A stretch of 64,000 nt of DNA from Xylophilus sp. (GCA_009914555.1 WNDY01000004.1:1-64000); one strand, 5' to 3'. Positions 1-13,356 are shown, numbered from the stretch's first letter. Numbers and translations are program-made. The notes: a model not told the origin generated them from the letters alone.

Positions 1-43
1 CCCTGAATGTGCCTTCGTGCGCTTTCATCGTTGCGTACTTCAC
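1..43 (-). CDS. IS3-family transposase OrfB, first codons only
   Basis: In the -1 frame after the A7 run, the minus strand reads VKYATMKAHEGTFR. This matches the usual beginning of IS3 OrfB, the DDE catalytic subunit (typically KYAFI.AHR). A GTG at 43-41 overlaps the TGA of orfA, so OrfB could start there by coupling or be made only as the OrfAB fusion. The catalytic domain lies outside the window. Confidence 0.75.
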   Translation of the reverse strand, partial: MKYATMKAHEGTFR

Positions 44-333
44 TTGGGCTGTTTGGCGAAGTACGCCGCCGCTTTTTTTAGGAAAGCGTTCTCCTCCTCC
101 AGCCGCGCCACTTCACGTTTGAGCCGTGCATGTTCGGCCAGCTCCAAGCGTTGTGCCTGATCGTCCTGGTCGTGCCGCCGCGCCTGGGCGCGCCAACTGT
201 ACAGCTGGGCAGGCTGCAACCCCAGATCACGAGCCACCGTGGTTACCCCTTCTGTGGCCGCTCGCAACAGTGCCTGCTGCCTGAACTCCAGGCTGAACTC
301 CTGCCCCTTTCTGCCTGCCTTGCTCTTGGTCAT
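40..333 (-). CDS. IS3-family transposase OrfA (HTH_21-type)
   Basis: This 97-residue protein has the OrfA layout: an N-terminal helix-turn-helix around residues 12-48 (FRQQALLRAATEGVTTVA, then LGLQPAQLYSWRAQ) and a leucine-zipper-like helix near 63-88 (LKREVARLEEENAFLKKA). It binds the IS ends and, fused to OrfB by frameshifting, makes the active transposase. An AGGAGG ribosome site lies eight bases before the ATG. A run of seven A on the coding strand (73-79) near the end of the gene, read CTA AAA AAA G, is a classic -1 slippery site. The stop codon overlaps a possible GTG start of orfB. Confidence 0.92.
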   Translation of the reverse strand: MTKSKAGRKGQEFSLEFRQQALLRAATEGVTTVARDLGLQPAQLYSWRAQARRHDQDDQAQRLELAEHARLKREVARLEEENAFLKKAAAYFAKQPK

Positions 334-394
334 CGTCCACCTCCTATTGCGATAGTTAATCGCTTATAGGGGTGTCCGTGAAACGGGGGCAAGA

Positions 395-1480
395 TCACTC
401 CATCATCAGCGCGACGACTTCCACGCCGAGCGACTGGCCGGCGCCGCGCGCGGAGGCGGGCGCCGGCTGGCCGCCCTGGCGCTGCGCGAGGCGGCCGATG
501 GCATCGCCGATGCGGTCGAGGTCGCCGAGCAGGTCGTAGGCGGCCGGCGCAGTCGGCGCGAAGTCGGCGGCCGGCGCGCCGGCATCGGCGGCAGGCAGTG
601 CGCCCGACAGGCCGGCCAGCAGGCTGGCCGTGCCGAGCACCGCCTCGGAACGCGGCGGGGCGGCGTGCGGCGCGTCCAGTTCGCCGGCCAGCAGCTGGCG
701 CAGCCGGCCCACGGTCAGGAGCGCCTCGTCACCCAGGTCCACGGCCGGCGCGAGGCTGTCGAGGCCGTTGGCCGCAGTGCGCGCCAGGCCGCCGGCCGGC
801 GGCACCATCGCATAGCCGACCGGCTCGACGCCGGCCCCGGCCAGACGGCGGGCCTCGCGTTCGTAGATGCCGGCCAGCTCCGGGCCGCGGGCGTCGTACA
901 TGGGCCGCAGCCAGGCCAGGCGCACGACCTGCGCGACGGCGGTGCGGGCCACGGCGTCCTGCAGCGCGCGGATATAGATGTCGGGGCGCAGCGGGTTGCG
1001 CTCGGGCCGTACGCTGGGCAGGCCCTGGGCGGCGCAGATGTAGGGATTGAGTTCGGCCAGCGCATGCTCGGCCGCGTGCATCGCCAGCTGCTGGGCGCGG
1101 GCCAGCTCGACGCGGTTCTGCACCTCGCTCTCGTCCATCAGTTCGAGCTGGTCGAAGCTCAGTTCCATCACGCCGCCGCCCGCCGGCCGCGCGCGCGGCG
1201 GCTGGGGGCCTTCCTCGATGGCCTGGCGCAGGGCCGCCGGCAGCGCGGCGGCGAAGTCGGCTTCGCGCTGGACCAGCTGGCGCAGCGCGCCGACGGCCGC
1301 GTCGCGCTCGGCCGGCAGCCGGGCGCTGCGCTCGCGCTCCAGCAGCGCTGCGCGCGCGGCCCGCGCCAGACGGCCCGCCAGCGATACGCTGCCGGCGACG
1401 GCTTCGTCGATGCCGCCGCGGTAGAGTGCGGCCAGCCTGTCGGACCGCGTGGCGCCGGCGGAAGAGGGGTTGTCGGGCAT
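395..1480 (-). pseudogene. DUF1631 family gene, cut off by the IS element
   Basis: The 361-residue frame starts MPDNPSSAG and is rich in Ala, Arg and Leu. It carries DUF1631-type sequence: a MELSFDQLELMDESEVQNR block near residues 102-120 and a SLGVEVVALMME block at the very end. From memory, family members are about twice this long and continue past VALMM with further helical sequence. Here the codon after MME is the TGA supplied by the first bases of the IS (397-395), so the C-terminal half is lost. The family has no assigned function. The start is the first ATG in a frame that is otherwise open far upstream through ettA. Confidence 0.8.
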
Positions 1481-1656
1481 GCTGGGGCCGTAGCGTAACC
1501 GAGGGCTGGCAGGGCAAGCGCCGGTCAATGCTCCATCGGCCCAGGCCGGCAGACGCCGCGCAAGGGCCGCCCCGCCGCGCTGGCGCCGCCCCCTCCCGCT
1601 GCGCGCAGCGCAGTGCAGAGAAGGGGGGAGCGACGAAGTTGCTCGGAGGGATGTGC

Positions 1657-3315
<1,659 letters not shown>

Positions 3316-3696
3316 GTGCGTGGTATTTCCAGGATGCGAGTGATGGGGGGTGATGCGGCCGGCACGGCACGCAGGCGCGAAATGCGGATCCCGCAGGAGC
3401 CGGCGTGCGGCACGGCCGGTCGCGCATGGGCCGATTATCGGCTACATCGGCCCCGGGTCGCGGCACGCGCGCGCCAACCGTGCGACAATGCCTCCTCGCC
3501 ACGGCTCCAGTTGCCGTGGCGCCAGCAAGCCTGCTGGGGACCGGCTAGCCCGCCACCGCCGCGGCATCGCTGCGCTCCCATCCTGACCCATCTGCCCCCG
3601 ACTGGTTCGGCGCCTCCCGTGACGAGGAGTTGCCGAGACGGGCCGATACCGCCACCACCCAGCGCCCGGTAGGGCGCAAGAAAACCACGCATACGC
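3316..3696. other. Divergent intergenic region between ettA and rhlE
   Basis: These 381 bases separate two divergent genes and should hold both promoters and a fairly long rhlE leader. A GACAAT hexamer at 3484-3489 resembles a -10 box, but no convincing -35 is visible at the right spacing. I see no open frame with family resemblance, no RNA family I recognise and no terminator. Confidence 0.4.
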
Positions 3697-5439
<1,743 letters not shown>

Positions 5440-5525
5440 TGGCAAGCCCCCGGCGCCATGCCTTGGGTATACGCCCTGAGCCGGCATTGCAAGCCCGTTA
5501 GAGGCACCTCCCCCCCGGAGTATTC

Positions 5526-6377
5526 CTACAGACCCTGGTCCGCCCGCACGCGCAGGAAGCGGGCGAACCGCGGCAGGCCGGCGGCCGTGGTGCCGTTGTA
5601 GCGGTAGGTGATCGTGCTGCCTACGGGTGGCGGATCGTCCCGCTGCACGTCGCTGAAGCCGCCGCCGATGCGCAGGCGCCGGCCGTCGGGCAACTCGACC
5701 AGCAGTGCGCCGAGCCGGCCCGCATGCCGCCCCTTGCCCGGCAGGTGGCCCACCACGCGGGCCTCGGCATCGTCATACGGCTTGAACTTCAGCAGGTCGT
5801 CGCTGCGGCCGGCGCGGTACGGTGCGCCGCCACGATGCAGCACCAGCCCTTCCCCGCCCGCACGCACGACCCGCTCCATCTCGGCCTGCAGCGCCGCATG
5901 CGTGGTCGCCCGGTGCTGCGCCACCGGCTGCGCCCAGGGCGCATCGCGCGGCGGCAGCAGGGCCTCCAGCGCCGAGAGCCGTTCGGTGAAACCGCCGGGC
6001 GCCGCCGGCAGGTCGAACACCATGAAGCGCATCGCGCGCCATGCGGCATCGTCCGGCGTCTGGCTGCGCACGGTCGAGGCCGCCTGCTCGAAGCGCCCGC
6101 GCCCGGCCCACAGTTCGCCGTCGAGCGGCACGGCCGGCAGCGGCGCGGTGAACCATGCGGGCGCGGCCACCGGCTCGCCGCCGCGCGTCCACAGGCGCTG
6201 CCCGTCCCAGTAGCCGCGCACGCCGTCGTACTTCTCGCTGACCCAGTAGTCCGCCAGCGGCATGCCGCGGCGGTAGACGCCGGCCAGCAGCAGGGCCGGC
6301 GCCGCAGTGGCCCACCTCAGCCACAGGCCCGCCGCGAACACGGCGAGCAGGCGGCGGCGGCTCAGGCCATCCGTCAT
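5526..6377 (-). CDS. ATP-dependent DNA ligase, LigE type (exported minimal ligase)
   Basis: The 283-residue protein has the adenylylation motif SEKYDGVRG with the nucleophilic Lys near residue 49, then LDGEL, GEGLVLH and LLKFKPYDD, followed by a small OB fold. It has no extra DNA-binding domains. A hydrophobic leader at residues 1-26 begins with SRRRLL, a possible twin-arginine signal. Known LigE enzymes are periplasmic and seal nicks, possibly in DNA taken up by competence. The ATG is chosen because it overlaps the preceding stop in ATGA (6374-6377); longer starts have no such support. Confidence 0.88.
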   Translation of the reverse strand: MTDGLSRRRLLAVFAAGLWLRWATAAPALLLAGVYRRGMPLADYWVSEKYDGVRGYWDGQRLWTRGGEPVAAPAWFTAPLPAVPLDGELWAGRGRFEQAASTVRSQTPDDAAWRAMRFMVFDLPAAPGGFTERLSALEALLPPRDAPWAQPVAQHRATTHAALQAEMERVVRAGGEGLVLHRGGAPYRAGRSDDLLKFKPYDDAEARVVGHLPGKGRHAGRLGALLVELPDGRRLRIGGGFSDVQRDDPPPVGSTITYRYNGTTAAGLPRFARFLRVRADQGL

Positions 6378-7426
6378 GGCGCGAGCGCCGCGGCGGCGTC
6401 GGCGTCGTGCACCGGCCGGTAGTCCGGCCCGAACGACACGTCGCCCGGCCGCCAGCCCGCGCGGCAGGTGCAGGCGCCCCAGAAGCGCCGCAGGCTGTGC
6501 CACTGCATGGCGATGACGCCGCGCTCGTTATCGGCATCGACCCGCGGATCGCTCACGCCCGTGGGCCGCAGCGGCTCGGCATGGTAGAGCGCCGTGCCGA
6601 ACAGCTGGTCCCACCAGGGCAGCACCTGGCCGAAGTTGCAGTTGTGGCGCTCGGGCCGGTCGGGGTCGCGCAGCATGTGGTGGTTGCGGTGGAAGCGCGG
6701 GCCCACCAGCAGCCGCTCGCCGGCGCGGCCGAGCGCGCCCAGCCGCAGCGACACGTTGGCATGCGAGAAGTTCTGCACCAGCTCGCTCAGCAGCCCGAGC
6801 AGCGCGAATTCGGCGGGCTCCACGCCCATCGCCAGGCCCACGGTGGCCAGGACGAGGGACTGGAGCATGCCGTCGAGGTAGTTGCTGCGGTCGTTGGTCC
6901 AGCAGCTCATCTGGCGCTGGCTGTGATGCATGCTGTGCATGGCCCACCACCACGGGATCGCGTGCTGGGCCCGGTGCATCCAGTAGTACACGCCGTCGTA
7001 GACCACGTAGTACACGGCGAACAGCAGGTAGGGATGGCCATCGAACCACGGCACCCAGGCCCGGAGCCCGCCGGGCCCATCGGCCGTGGAGCCGCCGCCC
7101 AGCAGGTGCGCGAACGGCGTGAGCACGAGAAAGCTGAACAGCGGGAACAGCCCCGTCAGCATCAGCAGCGTGAAGTTGCGGTCGACCACGGTGCAGCGCC
7201 GGTCCCCCCAGCGCTCGGCCGGCCACAGGCTTTCCAGCGGCCGCATCACGCCGGCGATCAGGAAGAGCTGCAGCGCCGCGATCAGCGCGGCCTGCGCGAT
7301 CCCGCGCGGGTCGCCCGCGGCATCGGCGATGTGCAGCGCACCGACGACGGGAACGACGACGTGGGAGGCGAGGCCGTCGATGGCGCGGCTCCAACCCCGG
7401 ACCAGGAAATCGAGAAGGAAGTGCAT
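6374..7426 (-). CDS. Sterol desaturase / fatty acid hydroxylase family protein
   Basis: This 350-residue membrane protein has several hydrophobic helices in the first half and the three histidine clusters of the di-iron hydroxylase superfamily: HRAQH, HSMHH and HRNHH. These bind the oxygen-activating metals. Bacterial relatives act on membrane lipids or isoprenoids; the substrate cannot be read from the sequence. Its stop overlaps the ligase start by four bases, so the two are probably translated together, although no functional link is known. Confidence 0.85.
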   Translation of the reverse strand: MHFLLDFLVRGWSRAIDGLASHVVVPVVGALHIADAAGDPRGIAQAALIAALQLFLIAGVMRPLESLWPAERWGDRRCTVVDRNFTLLMLTGLFPLFSFLVLTPFAHLLGGGSTADGPGGLRAWVPWFDGHPYLLFAVYYVVYDGVYYWMHRAQHAIPWWWAMHSMHHSQRQMSCWTNDRSNYLDGMLQSLVLATVGLAMGVEPAEFALLGLLSELVQNFSHANVSLRLGALGRAGERLLVGPRFHRNHHMLRDPDRPERHNCNFGQVLPWWDQLFGTALYHAEPLRPTGVSDPRVDADNERGVIAMQWHSLRRFWGACTCRAGWRPGDVSFGPDYRPVHDADAAAALAP

Positions 7427-7569
7427 GGTGCATGCCGCCCGCGACCGAAGAACGCTCGCGGGCCGGCGGCATTATGGAAGGCCATTGTGTGCAATGCGTG
7501 GAGGGCGCACGGAGCGTTGCCGGACGTGCGGCTAGGATCGCCCTTCCGGCCCTTTCTCCACAGACCGCC

Positions 7570-8304
7570 ATGACCTCGCCTGCTTCCGCGCCCGGCGCGC
7601 CCGCCTTTCCCGAACGCGCCCAGGGCCCCGACATCGCCGAAGCCTTGCAGCCGCCCGCGCCGATCCCGGGCCAGCCCGCGCGCGGGCTCGACCGGCTGCA
7701 ACGGATCGCCGCCGCGCTGGCGCTGGAAGCGCCCGAAGCCGCGTTCTATTTCCTGCGCCACGGCCAGACCGCGGGCAATGCGCGGCGCATCTTCCAGAGT
7801 CCCGCGGAGCCGCTGGACGACACCGGCATCGCCCAGGCCCGCCGCGCGGCCGCGGCGCTGGCCGGCGAGCCGCTCGCGCGCATCGTCGCCAGCGATGCCG
7901 ACCGGGCGCACCACACCGCCCGCATCGTCGCCCAGGCCCACCACGCGCTCGAACTGCGCACGGTGGCCGACCTGCGCGAGCGCCACTTCGGCGCGCTCAT
8001 CGGCACCTCCTCGGCCCTGATCGACTGGGACTGCGCGCCCGAGGGCGGCGAGACCCTGCAGCAGTTCGTGCACCGCACCCGCGACGCGCTGGCCGCGGCG
8101 CTGTCCGGCGGGCCGGCGCCGGTGCTGGTGGTGGCCCACGGCGGCACGCTCTATGTGCTGGCCGCGCTGCTCGGAATTCCGGTCACCGGTGCGCTGCTGG
8201 CCAACGCGCAGCCGCTACGCTTCGCGCGCACGCCGCAGGGCCGCTGGCAGGCCGAGCCGCTGCTGCCGCCCGCCGCGCCGGACGCGGCGCCGAACCTGGC
8301 CTGA
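7570..8304 (+). CDS. Histidine phosphatase family protein (phosphoglycerate-mutase-like)
   Basis: The 244-residue protein has the catalytic RHG box in FLRHGQTAGN near residue 61, a conserved Arg-bearing ASDADRAHHTARI segment, ERHFG, and the second catalytic His in VVAHGG. This is the histidine phosphatase (PhoE/CobC-like) fold. About 55 residues of Pro/Ala-rich sequence precede the domain, so a later start is possible, but no better ATG is evident. The substrate is unknown. Confidence 0.85.
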   Translation: MTSPASAPGAPAFPERAQGPDIAEALQPPAPIPGQPARGLDRLQRIAAALALEAPEAAFYFLRHGQTAGNARRIFQSPAEPLDDTGIAQARRAAAALAGEPLARIVASDADRAHHTARIVAQAHHALELRTVADLRERHFGALIGTSSALIDWDCAPEGGETLQQFVHRTRDALAAALSGGPAPVLVVAHGGTLYVLAALLGIPVTGALLANAQPLRFARTPQGRWQAEPLLPPAAPDAAPNLA

Positions 8305-8310
8305 TCGGCG

Positions 8311-8634
8311 TCAGGCTTCGGCCCGGGCCTTGAGCCAGAGGCCGAAATCCATCATCGCCCGCACCACCGGCCGCAGGCGCTCGCCGTCCTCGCTGAGGGC
8401 GTATTCGACCCGCACCGGCGTGCCGGCATGAACCGTGCGGCGCACCAGCCCCGCGGCTTCCAGCGCCCGCAGGTCGAGCGTGAGCGAGCGCTGCGAGATG
8501 CCGGGCACGTCGCGCCGCAGTTCGTTGAACCGGCGCGGCCCATCCACGAGGAAGGATACGAGCAGCAGCCGCCAGCGCCCGCCGAGCACGCGCATCGTTT
8601 CCTCGACCGAGCAGCCGGAGACACTGGTTTTCAT
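8311..8634 (-). CDS. HxlR-family transcriptional regulator
   Basis: The 107-residue winged-helix protein has the HxlR pattern: a Cys at position 8, then VLGGRWRLLLVSFLVDGPRRFNELRR and ISQRSLTLDLRALEAAGLV. Several family members sense thiol-reactive compounds through that Cys. It is divergent from the glutathione S-transferase gene, so it may control it. An imperfect inverted repeat, AGGT at 8660-8663 and ACCT at 8675-8678, lies between the two genes and could be the operator (low confidence). Confidence 0.9.
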   Translation of the reverse strand: MKTSVSGCSVEETMRVLGGRWRLLLVSFLVDGPRRFNELRRDVPGISQRSLTLDLRALEAAGLVRRTVHAGTPVRVEYALSEDGERLRPVVRAMMDFGLWLKARAEA

Positions 8635-8761
8635 AGCACATCCATGCGAAGCGGAGGACAGGTATCGTTTTTTAACCTATGGGCGGAAATTGTGCCCTCT
8701 TCCCCGTGACAGCCGGCTCCCTAGCATGCAGCTATTTCATCGACTGCATCAGGAGGACTGC

Positions 8762-9397
8762 ATGGGCATCACGCTGTACTACATCCCCGGGGCCTGCTCC
8801 CTGTCGCCGCACATCGTGCTCAACGAACTGGACATCGAGGCCACGCTGGTCCAGGTCAACCACAAGACCCACCTGACCGAGCACGGCGACGACTACACGC
8901 AGCTGAATCCGCTCGGCTACGTGCCACTGCTGCAGCTGGAGGACGGCCGCACGCTGCGCGAAGGGCCGGCCATCGTGCAGTACCTGGCAGACCTGAAACC
9001 CGGGCACGGGCTGGCGCCGGCCAACGGGACCTTCGCGCGCTACCAGCTGCAGGAATGGCTCAACTTCCTCACGTCGGAAATCCACAAGGGCTTCATCCCG
9101 CTGCTCTATGCGGTGCTGGCCGGCCGCTACGTGGAGACCGCCACGCCCAGGCTGGCAGAGCGCTTCCGCTGGATCGATGCCCAGCTGGCCGGGCGGCCCT
9201 ACCTGCTGGGCAATGCCTTCACCGTGGCCGACGCCTATCTCTTCGCGCTGACCGGCTGGGGCCAGGCATCCTGGCTGAAATCGGTCTACCGGGCCGGCAT
9301 CCATTTCGACGGCCTCGACCACCTCGCCGCCTGGTACGCCCGCGTGCGCGAGCGGCCCGCGGTGCGCAAGGCGCTGGCCGCCGAAGGACTCGGCTGA
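8762..9397 (+). CDS. Glutathione S-transferase, beta-class-like
   Basis: The 211-residue protein begins with the thioredoxin-fold motif YYIPGACSLSPH, where Cys12 matches the catalytic Cys of bacterial beta-class enzymes. GPAIVQYLADL supplies the glutathione-gamma-glutamyl site. The helical C-terminal domain contains FTVADAYLFAL. The enzyme conjugates or exchanges glutathione on electrophiles in the cytoplasm. An AGGAGG at 8751-8756 fixes the ATG at 8762. The divergent HxlR gene suggests regulation by an electrophile signal. Confidence 0.93.
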   Translation: MGITLYYIPGACSLSPHIVLNELDIEATLVQVNHKTHLTEHGDDYTQLNPLGYVPLLQLEDGRTLREGPAIVQYLADLKPGHGLAPANGTFARYQLQEWLNFLTSEIHKGFIPLLYAVLAGRYVETATPRLAERFRWIDAQLAGRPYLLGNAFTVADAYLFALTGWGQASWLKSVYRAGIHFDGLDHLAAWYARVRERPAVRKALAAEGLG

Positions 9398-9495
9398 CGG
9401 CCGCACGGTGCCCGGCGCAGCTGCAACGCGCAGTCACCAGATGCGCCGCGCCCGCGGTGGACAATGCACCCAGCCCATCATTTCAGGAGCCCCGC

Positions 9496-9735
9496 ATGAG
9501 CAACGTCATCCCCCGCATGGACGAACTCTTCCAGCAGCTCGGCCTCGAAGCCGGCGAAGCGTCGATCCGGCAGTTCATCAGGACGCACCAGCTCGCCGCC
9601 GACGTGCGCATCCACGAGGCGCCGTTCTGGAACGAAGCCCAGCGCCAGTTCCTCGCGGAGCAGTTCAAGGCCGACGCCGCCTGGGCCATCGTGGTGGACC
9701 AGCTCAACGAGGCGCTGCACGAGGACGTGGCCTGA
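9496..9735 (+). CDS. DUF2789 domain protein
   Basis: A 79-residue acidic, helical protein of the DUF2789 family (MDELFQQLGLEA, then FWNEAQRQFLAEQFKADAAWA). The family is common in proteobacteria and has no known function. It stands alone and converges on fghA, ten bases away. A GGAG sequence ten bases upstream supports this start. Confidence 0.85.
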   Translation: MSNVIPRMDELFQQLGLEAGEASIRQFIRTHQLAADVRIHEAPFWNEAQRQFLAEQFKADAAWAIVVDQLNEALHEDVA

Positions 9736-9745
9736 GCCTGACGAT

Positions 9746-10579
9746 CTAGCCGCGCAGCGCCCGCGCGTGGTGCGCGACGTGCTCGCCGATGAAGCTCGCG
9801 ATGAAGTAGTAGCTGTGGTCGTAGCCCGGCCGCAGGTTCAGCGCGAGCGGATGGCCAGCCGCGTCGCAGGCCGCGCGCAGCAGTTCGGGCTTCAGCTGCG
9901 CGGCGCGGAATGCATCGGCCTCGCCCTGGTCCACCAGCAGCGGCAGGCGCTCCTGCGCACCGGCTACCAGCGCCACCGCATCGTGCGCGGCCCAGGCCGT
10001 GCGGTCGTCGCCGAGGTAGGCGGCGAACGCCTTCTGCCCCCAGGGCACCTGGCTTGGCGCCACGATCGGCGAGAACGCCGACACGCTCGCATACCGGCCC
10101 GGATGGCGCAGCGCCAGCGTCAGCGCACCGTGGCCGCCCATCGAATGGCCGAAGATGCCGCGCCGGGCCGACGTCGTGAACCACCGCTCGACCACCGCTG
10201 GCAACTCTTCCACCACATAGTCTTCCATGCGGTAGTGCGGCGCCCACGGCGCCTGCGTGGCATTGAGGTAGAAGCCCGCGCCCTGGCCCAGGTCATAGGC
10301 CGCATCGTTGGCGACCTCCTCGCCGCGCGGACTGGTGTCGGGGGCGACCAGGATCAGGCCGTGCTGCGCCGCATGCTGCTGCGCGCCGGCCTTGGTGATG
10401 AAGTTCTGCTCGGTGCAGGTCAGGCCCGAGAGCCAGTAGAGCACCGGGCAGGCAACGCCTGCCAGCGCCGCCGGCGGCAGGTAGACGCCGACCCGGGCCT
10501 CGGTGCCGAGCACGGCGGAGGCGTGCTTCCACACCTCCTGCCGGCCGCCGAAGCTCGCATGCTGTTCGATGCGTTCCAT
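9746..10579 (-). CDS. fghA: S-formylglutathione hydrolase
   Basis: The 277-residue alpha/beta hydrolase has the esterase-D elbow GHSMGGHG with Ser146, an oxyanion region WLSGLTCTEQNF, a late Asp in DQGEADAF and the catalytic His in YDHSYYF. It hydrolyses S-formylglutathione to formate and glutathione, the second step of formaldehyde detoxification. It follows adhC by 11 bases in the frmR-adhC-fghA operon. Length and motifs are normal. Confidence 0.95.
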   Translation of the reverse strand: MERIEQHASFGGRQEVWKHASAVLGTEARVGVYLPPAALAGVACPVLYWLSGLTCTEQNFITKAGAQQHAAQHGLILVAPDTSPRGEEVANDAAYDLGQGAGFYLNATQAPWAPHYRMEDYVVEELPAVVERWFTTSARRGIFGHSMGGHGALTLALRHPGRYASVSAFSPIVAPSQVPWGQKAFAAYLGDDRTAWAAHDAVALVAGAQERLPLLVDQGEADAFRAAQLKPELLRAACDAAGHPLALNLRPGYDHSYYFIASFIGEHVAHHARALRG

Positions 10580-10590
10580 GATGGCCCGGC

Positions 10591-11733
<1,143 letters not shown>

Positions 11734-11991
11734 TCAGCGCAGGTAGGACCGCACGAGGCCGACGGCCTCGTCGATCGCGCCCTCGCCGCCTTGCGCAAGC
11801 TCTTCGCGCAGGTGGCTTTCGAGCACGCCCGCCATGAGCCCGTTGACCGCACCGCGCACGGCGGCGATCTGCTGGAGCACCGGGCCGCAGTCGGCGCCGG
11901 CTTCGAGCGCGCGTTCGAGCGCGTCGAGCTGGCCGCGCACACGGCGCACGCGGGCGAGCACGCGCTTCTTCTCGGCGGGGGAATGGGGCAT
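11734..11991 (-). CDS. frmR: FrmR, formaldehyde-responsive repressor
   Basis: This 85-residue all-helical CsoR/RcnR-family repressor starts [10 protein letters not shown] like FrmR. It keeps Pro2 and Cys35, the pair crosslinked by formaldehyde in studied FrmR proteins, and His60. Formaldehyde releases it from DNA and opens the operon. It is the first gene of the operon, 33 bases before adhC, and a palindrome just upstream is a likely binding site. Confidence 0.93.
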   Translation of the reverse strand: MPHSPAEKKRVLARVRRVRGQLDALERALEAGADCGPVLQQIAAVRGAVNGLMAGVLESHLREELAQGGEGAIDEAVGLVRSYLR

Positions 11992-12009
11992 GGCGGGATA
12001 CGGAGCGGG

Positions 12010-12024
12010 TACTGGGGTGCAGTA
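12010..12024. promoter_or_regulatory. Candidate FrmR operator upstream of frmR
   Basis: TACTG-GGGTG-CAGTA is an inverted repeat with a five-base spacer, 19 bases before the frmR start. Its GC-run centre flanked by AT-rich arms is the layout of CsoR/FrmR-family operators. The assignment is inferred from place and symmetry. Confidence 0.5.
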
Positions 12025-12152
12025 TATGGGAGGGCACCGCCAGGCGGCGGGAAAACACCCCGCCGATAACGGGCACACAGGGCCGCGACTTAAAATCGCG
12101 GGTTTCCCCGCATTCGGCCGCCTGCACTGCGCAGGCGTCCTGTCCTCCCGCA

Positions 12153-12791
12153 ATGACCTACGCCGTCAAGGAAATCTTCTACACGCTCCAGGGCGAAGGC
12201 GGCCAGGCCGGCACGCCGGCGGTGTTCTGCCGCTTCGCCGGCTGCAATCTCTGGAGCGGACGCGAGGAGGACCGCGCGGCGGCCGTCTGCCGCTTCTGCG
12301 ATACCGACTTCGTCGGCACCGACGGCACGGACGGCGGCAAGTTCGCGACGGCGCTGGCGCTGGCCGCCCGCATCGCCGGCTTCTGGCCCGCTGGAGACGC
12401 CTCGCACCGGCTGGTCGTGCTGACCGGCGGCGAGCCGTTGCTGCAGGTCGATACGCCGCTGGTGGACGCGCTGCATGCTGGAGGCTTCCGCATCGCGGTG
12501 GAAAGCAACGGCACCCTCGCCGCGCCGGCCGGCATCGACTGGCTCTGCGTGAGCCCGAAGGCCGGGGCACCCTGGGTGCAGAAGGCCGGCCAGGAGCTCA
12601 AGCTGGTCTGGCCGCAGCCGGGCTTCGACCTCGACGCCATCGCGGCCGGCACCGACTTCGCGCTGCGCTTCCTCCAACCGATGGACGGCCCGGATGCGGC
12701 CGCGAACACCGCGCGCTGCATCGCCGACTGCCTGGCCCGCCCCGCATGGCGGCTGAGCCTGCAGACCCACAAGCTCACCGGGATCCGCTGA
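12153..12791 (+). CDS. queE: 7-carboxy-7-deazaguanine synthase (radical SAM)
   Basis: The 212-residue protein opens [16 protein letters not shown], typical of QueE. It has the non-classical cluster motif C-x14-C-x2-C (the Cys of FAGCNLW, then CRFCDTDF) that holds the radical-SAM iron-sulfur cluster, and GGEPLLQ for SAM. It converts 6-carboxytetrahydropterin to 7-carboxy-7-deazaguanine in queuosine synthesis. The stop overlaps the queD start by one base (TGATG). Confidence 0.96.
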   Translation: MTYAVKEIFYTLQGEGGQAGTPAVFCRFAGCNLWSGREEDRAAAVCRFCDTDFVGTDGTDGGKFATALALAARIAGFWPAGDASHRLVVLTGGEPLLQVDTPLVDALHAGGFRIAVESNGTLAAPAGIDWLCVSPKAGAPWVQKAGQELKLVWPQPGFDLDAIAAGTDFALRFLQPMDGPDAAANTARCIADCLARPAWRLSLQTHKLTGIR

Positions 12792-13201
12792 TGCTGTTCA
12801 CCGTCCGCCAGCGCTTCTTCTTCGACGCGGCCCACACGCTGCACCGCGAGATCGAGGCCGAGAGCAGCCGCCGCATCCACGGCCACACCTACCGGGCCGA
12901 GGTGGCGGTGGCCGGTCCGCGCGATCCGGCGACCGGCATGGTAGTGGACCTGGGCCTGCTGCGCCAGCGGCTGGGCGTGCTGCGCGAGTCGCTGGACCAC
13001 CGCCTGCTCGACGAGGTGCCGGGCCTGGGCGCGCCGACGCTGGAGAACCTCTGCGTCTTCATCGCCGCCGCGCTGGCCGACCTGCGGCCGGCACCGACAC
13101 AGGTGCGCGTCTGGCGCGACGCCATCGGGGACAGCTGCACGCTCGATCTGGCCGGGGACGCACCGCCCCGCTCGACCGTGCGGAGTACGCCGACGCCCTG
13201 A
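12791..13201 (+). CDS. queD: 6-pyruvoyl-tetrahydropterin synthase-like, QueD
   Basis: This 136-residue T-fold protein has zinc histidines in FFDAAHTLH and IHGHTY, then DLGLLRQRL, SLDHRLLDEVPGL and PTLENL. It is expected to make 6-carboxytetrahydropterin for QueE, which precedes it. In E. coli QueD a catalytic Cys sits four residues before the HGH motif; here that position reads Ser (ESSRRIHGH). Either another residue serves or this belongs to a variant subgroup. The last ten or so residues are low-complexity. Confidence 0.88.
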   Translation: MLFTVRQRFFFDAAHTLHREIEAESSRRIHGHTYRAEVAVAGPRDPATGMVVDLGLLRQRLGVLRESLDHRLLDEVPGLGAPTLENLCVFIAAALADLRPAPTQVRVWRDAIGDSCTLDLAGDAPPRSTVRSTPTP

Positions 13202-13356
13202 CGGCGCCGGCGAGCGGTGCCGCCCGCACGGTCGAGTGGCTGCAGGCCAACGCTCGAGCGTCCGCAGCCCGGCAGTGGCCGCCATGCACGTAGGAGGACC
13301 GCCCGACAACGAATGCAACGCGCGCCATCGGCCGATCGGCTGCCCACAATGGGTCG

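Larger units (their letters stand above)
1..397 (-). mobile_element. IS3-family insertion sequence, left-end part only
   Basis: The window opens inside an IS3-type element read on the minus strand. It shows a complete orfA, the first codons of orfB and a terminal segment. The outer end is placed at 397, where the minus strand reads TGATCTTGCCCC and coding similarity of the neighbouring DUF1631 gene stops abruptly. The rest of orfB and the other end lie left of base 1, so the terminal inverted repeats and target duplication cannot be compared. The end position is inferred from the junction, not from a matched repeat. Confidence 0.8.
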
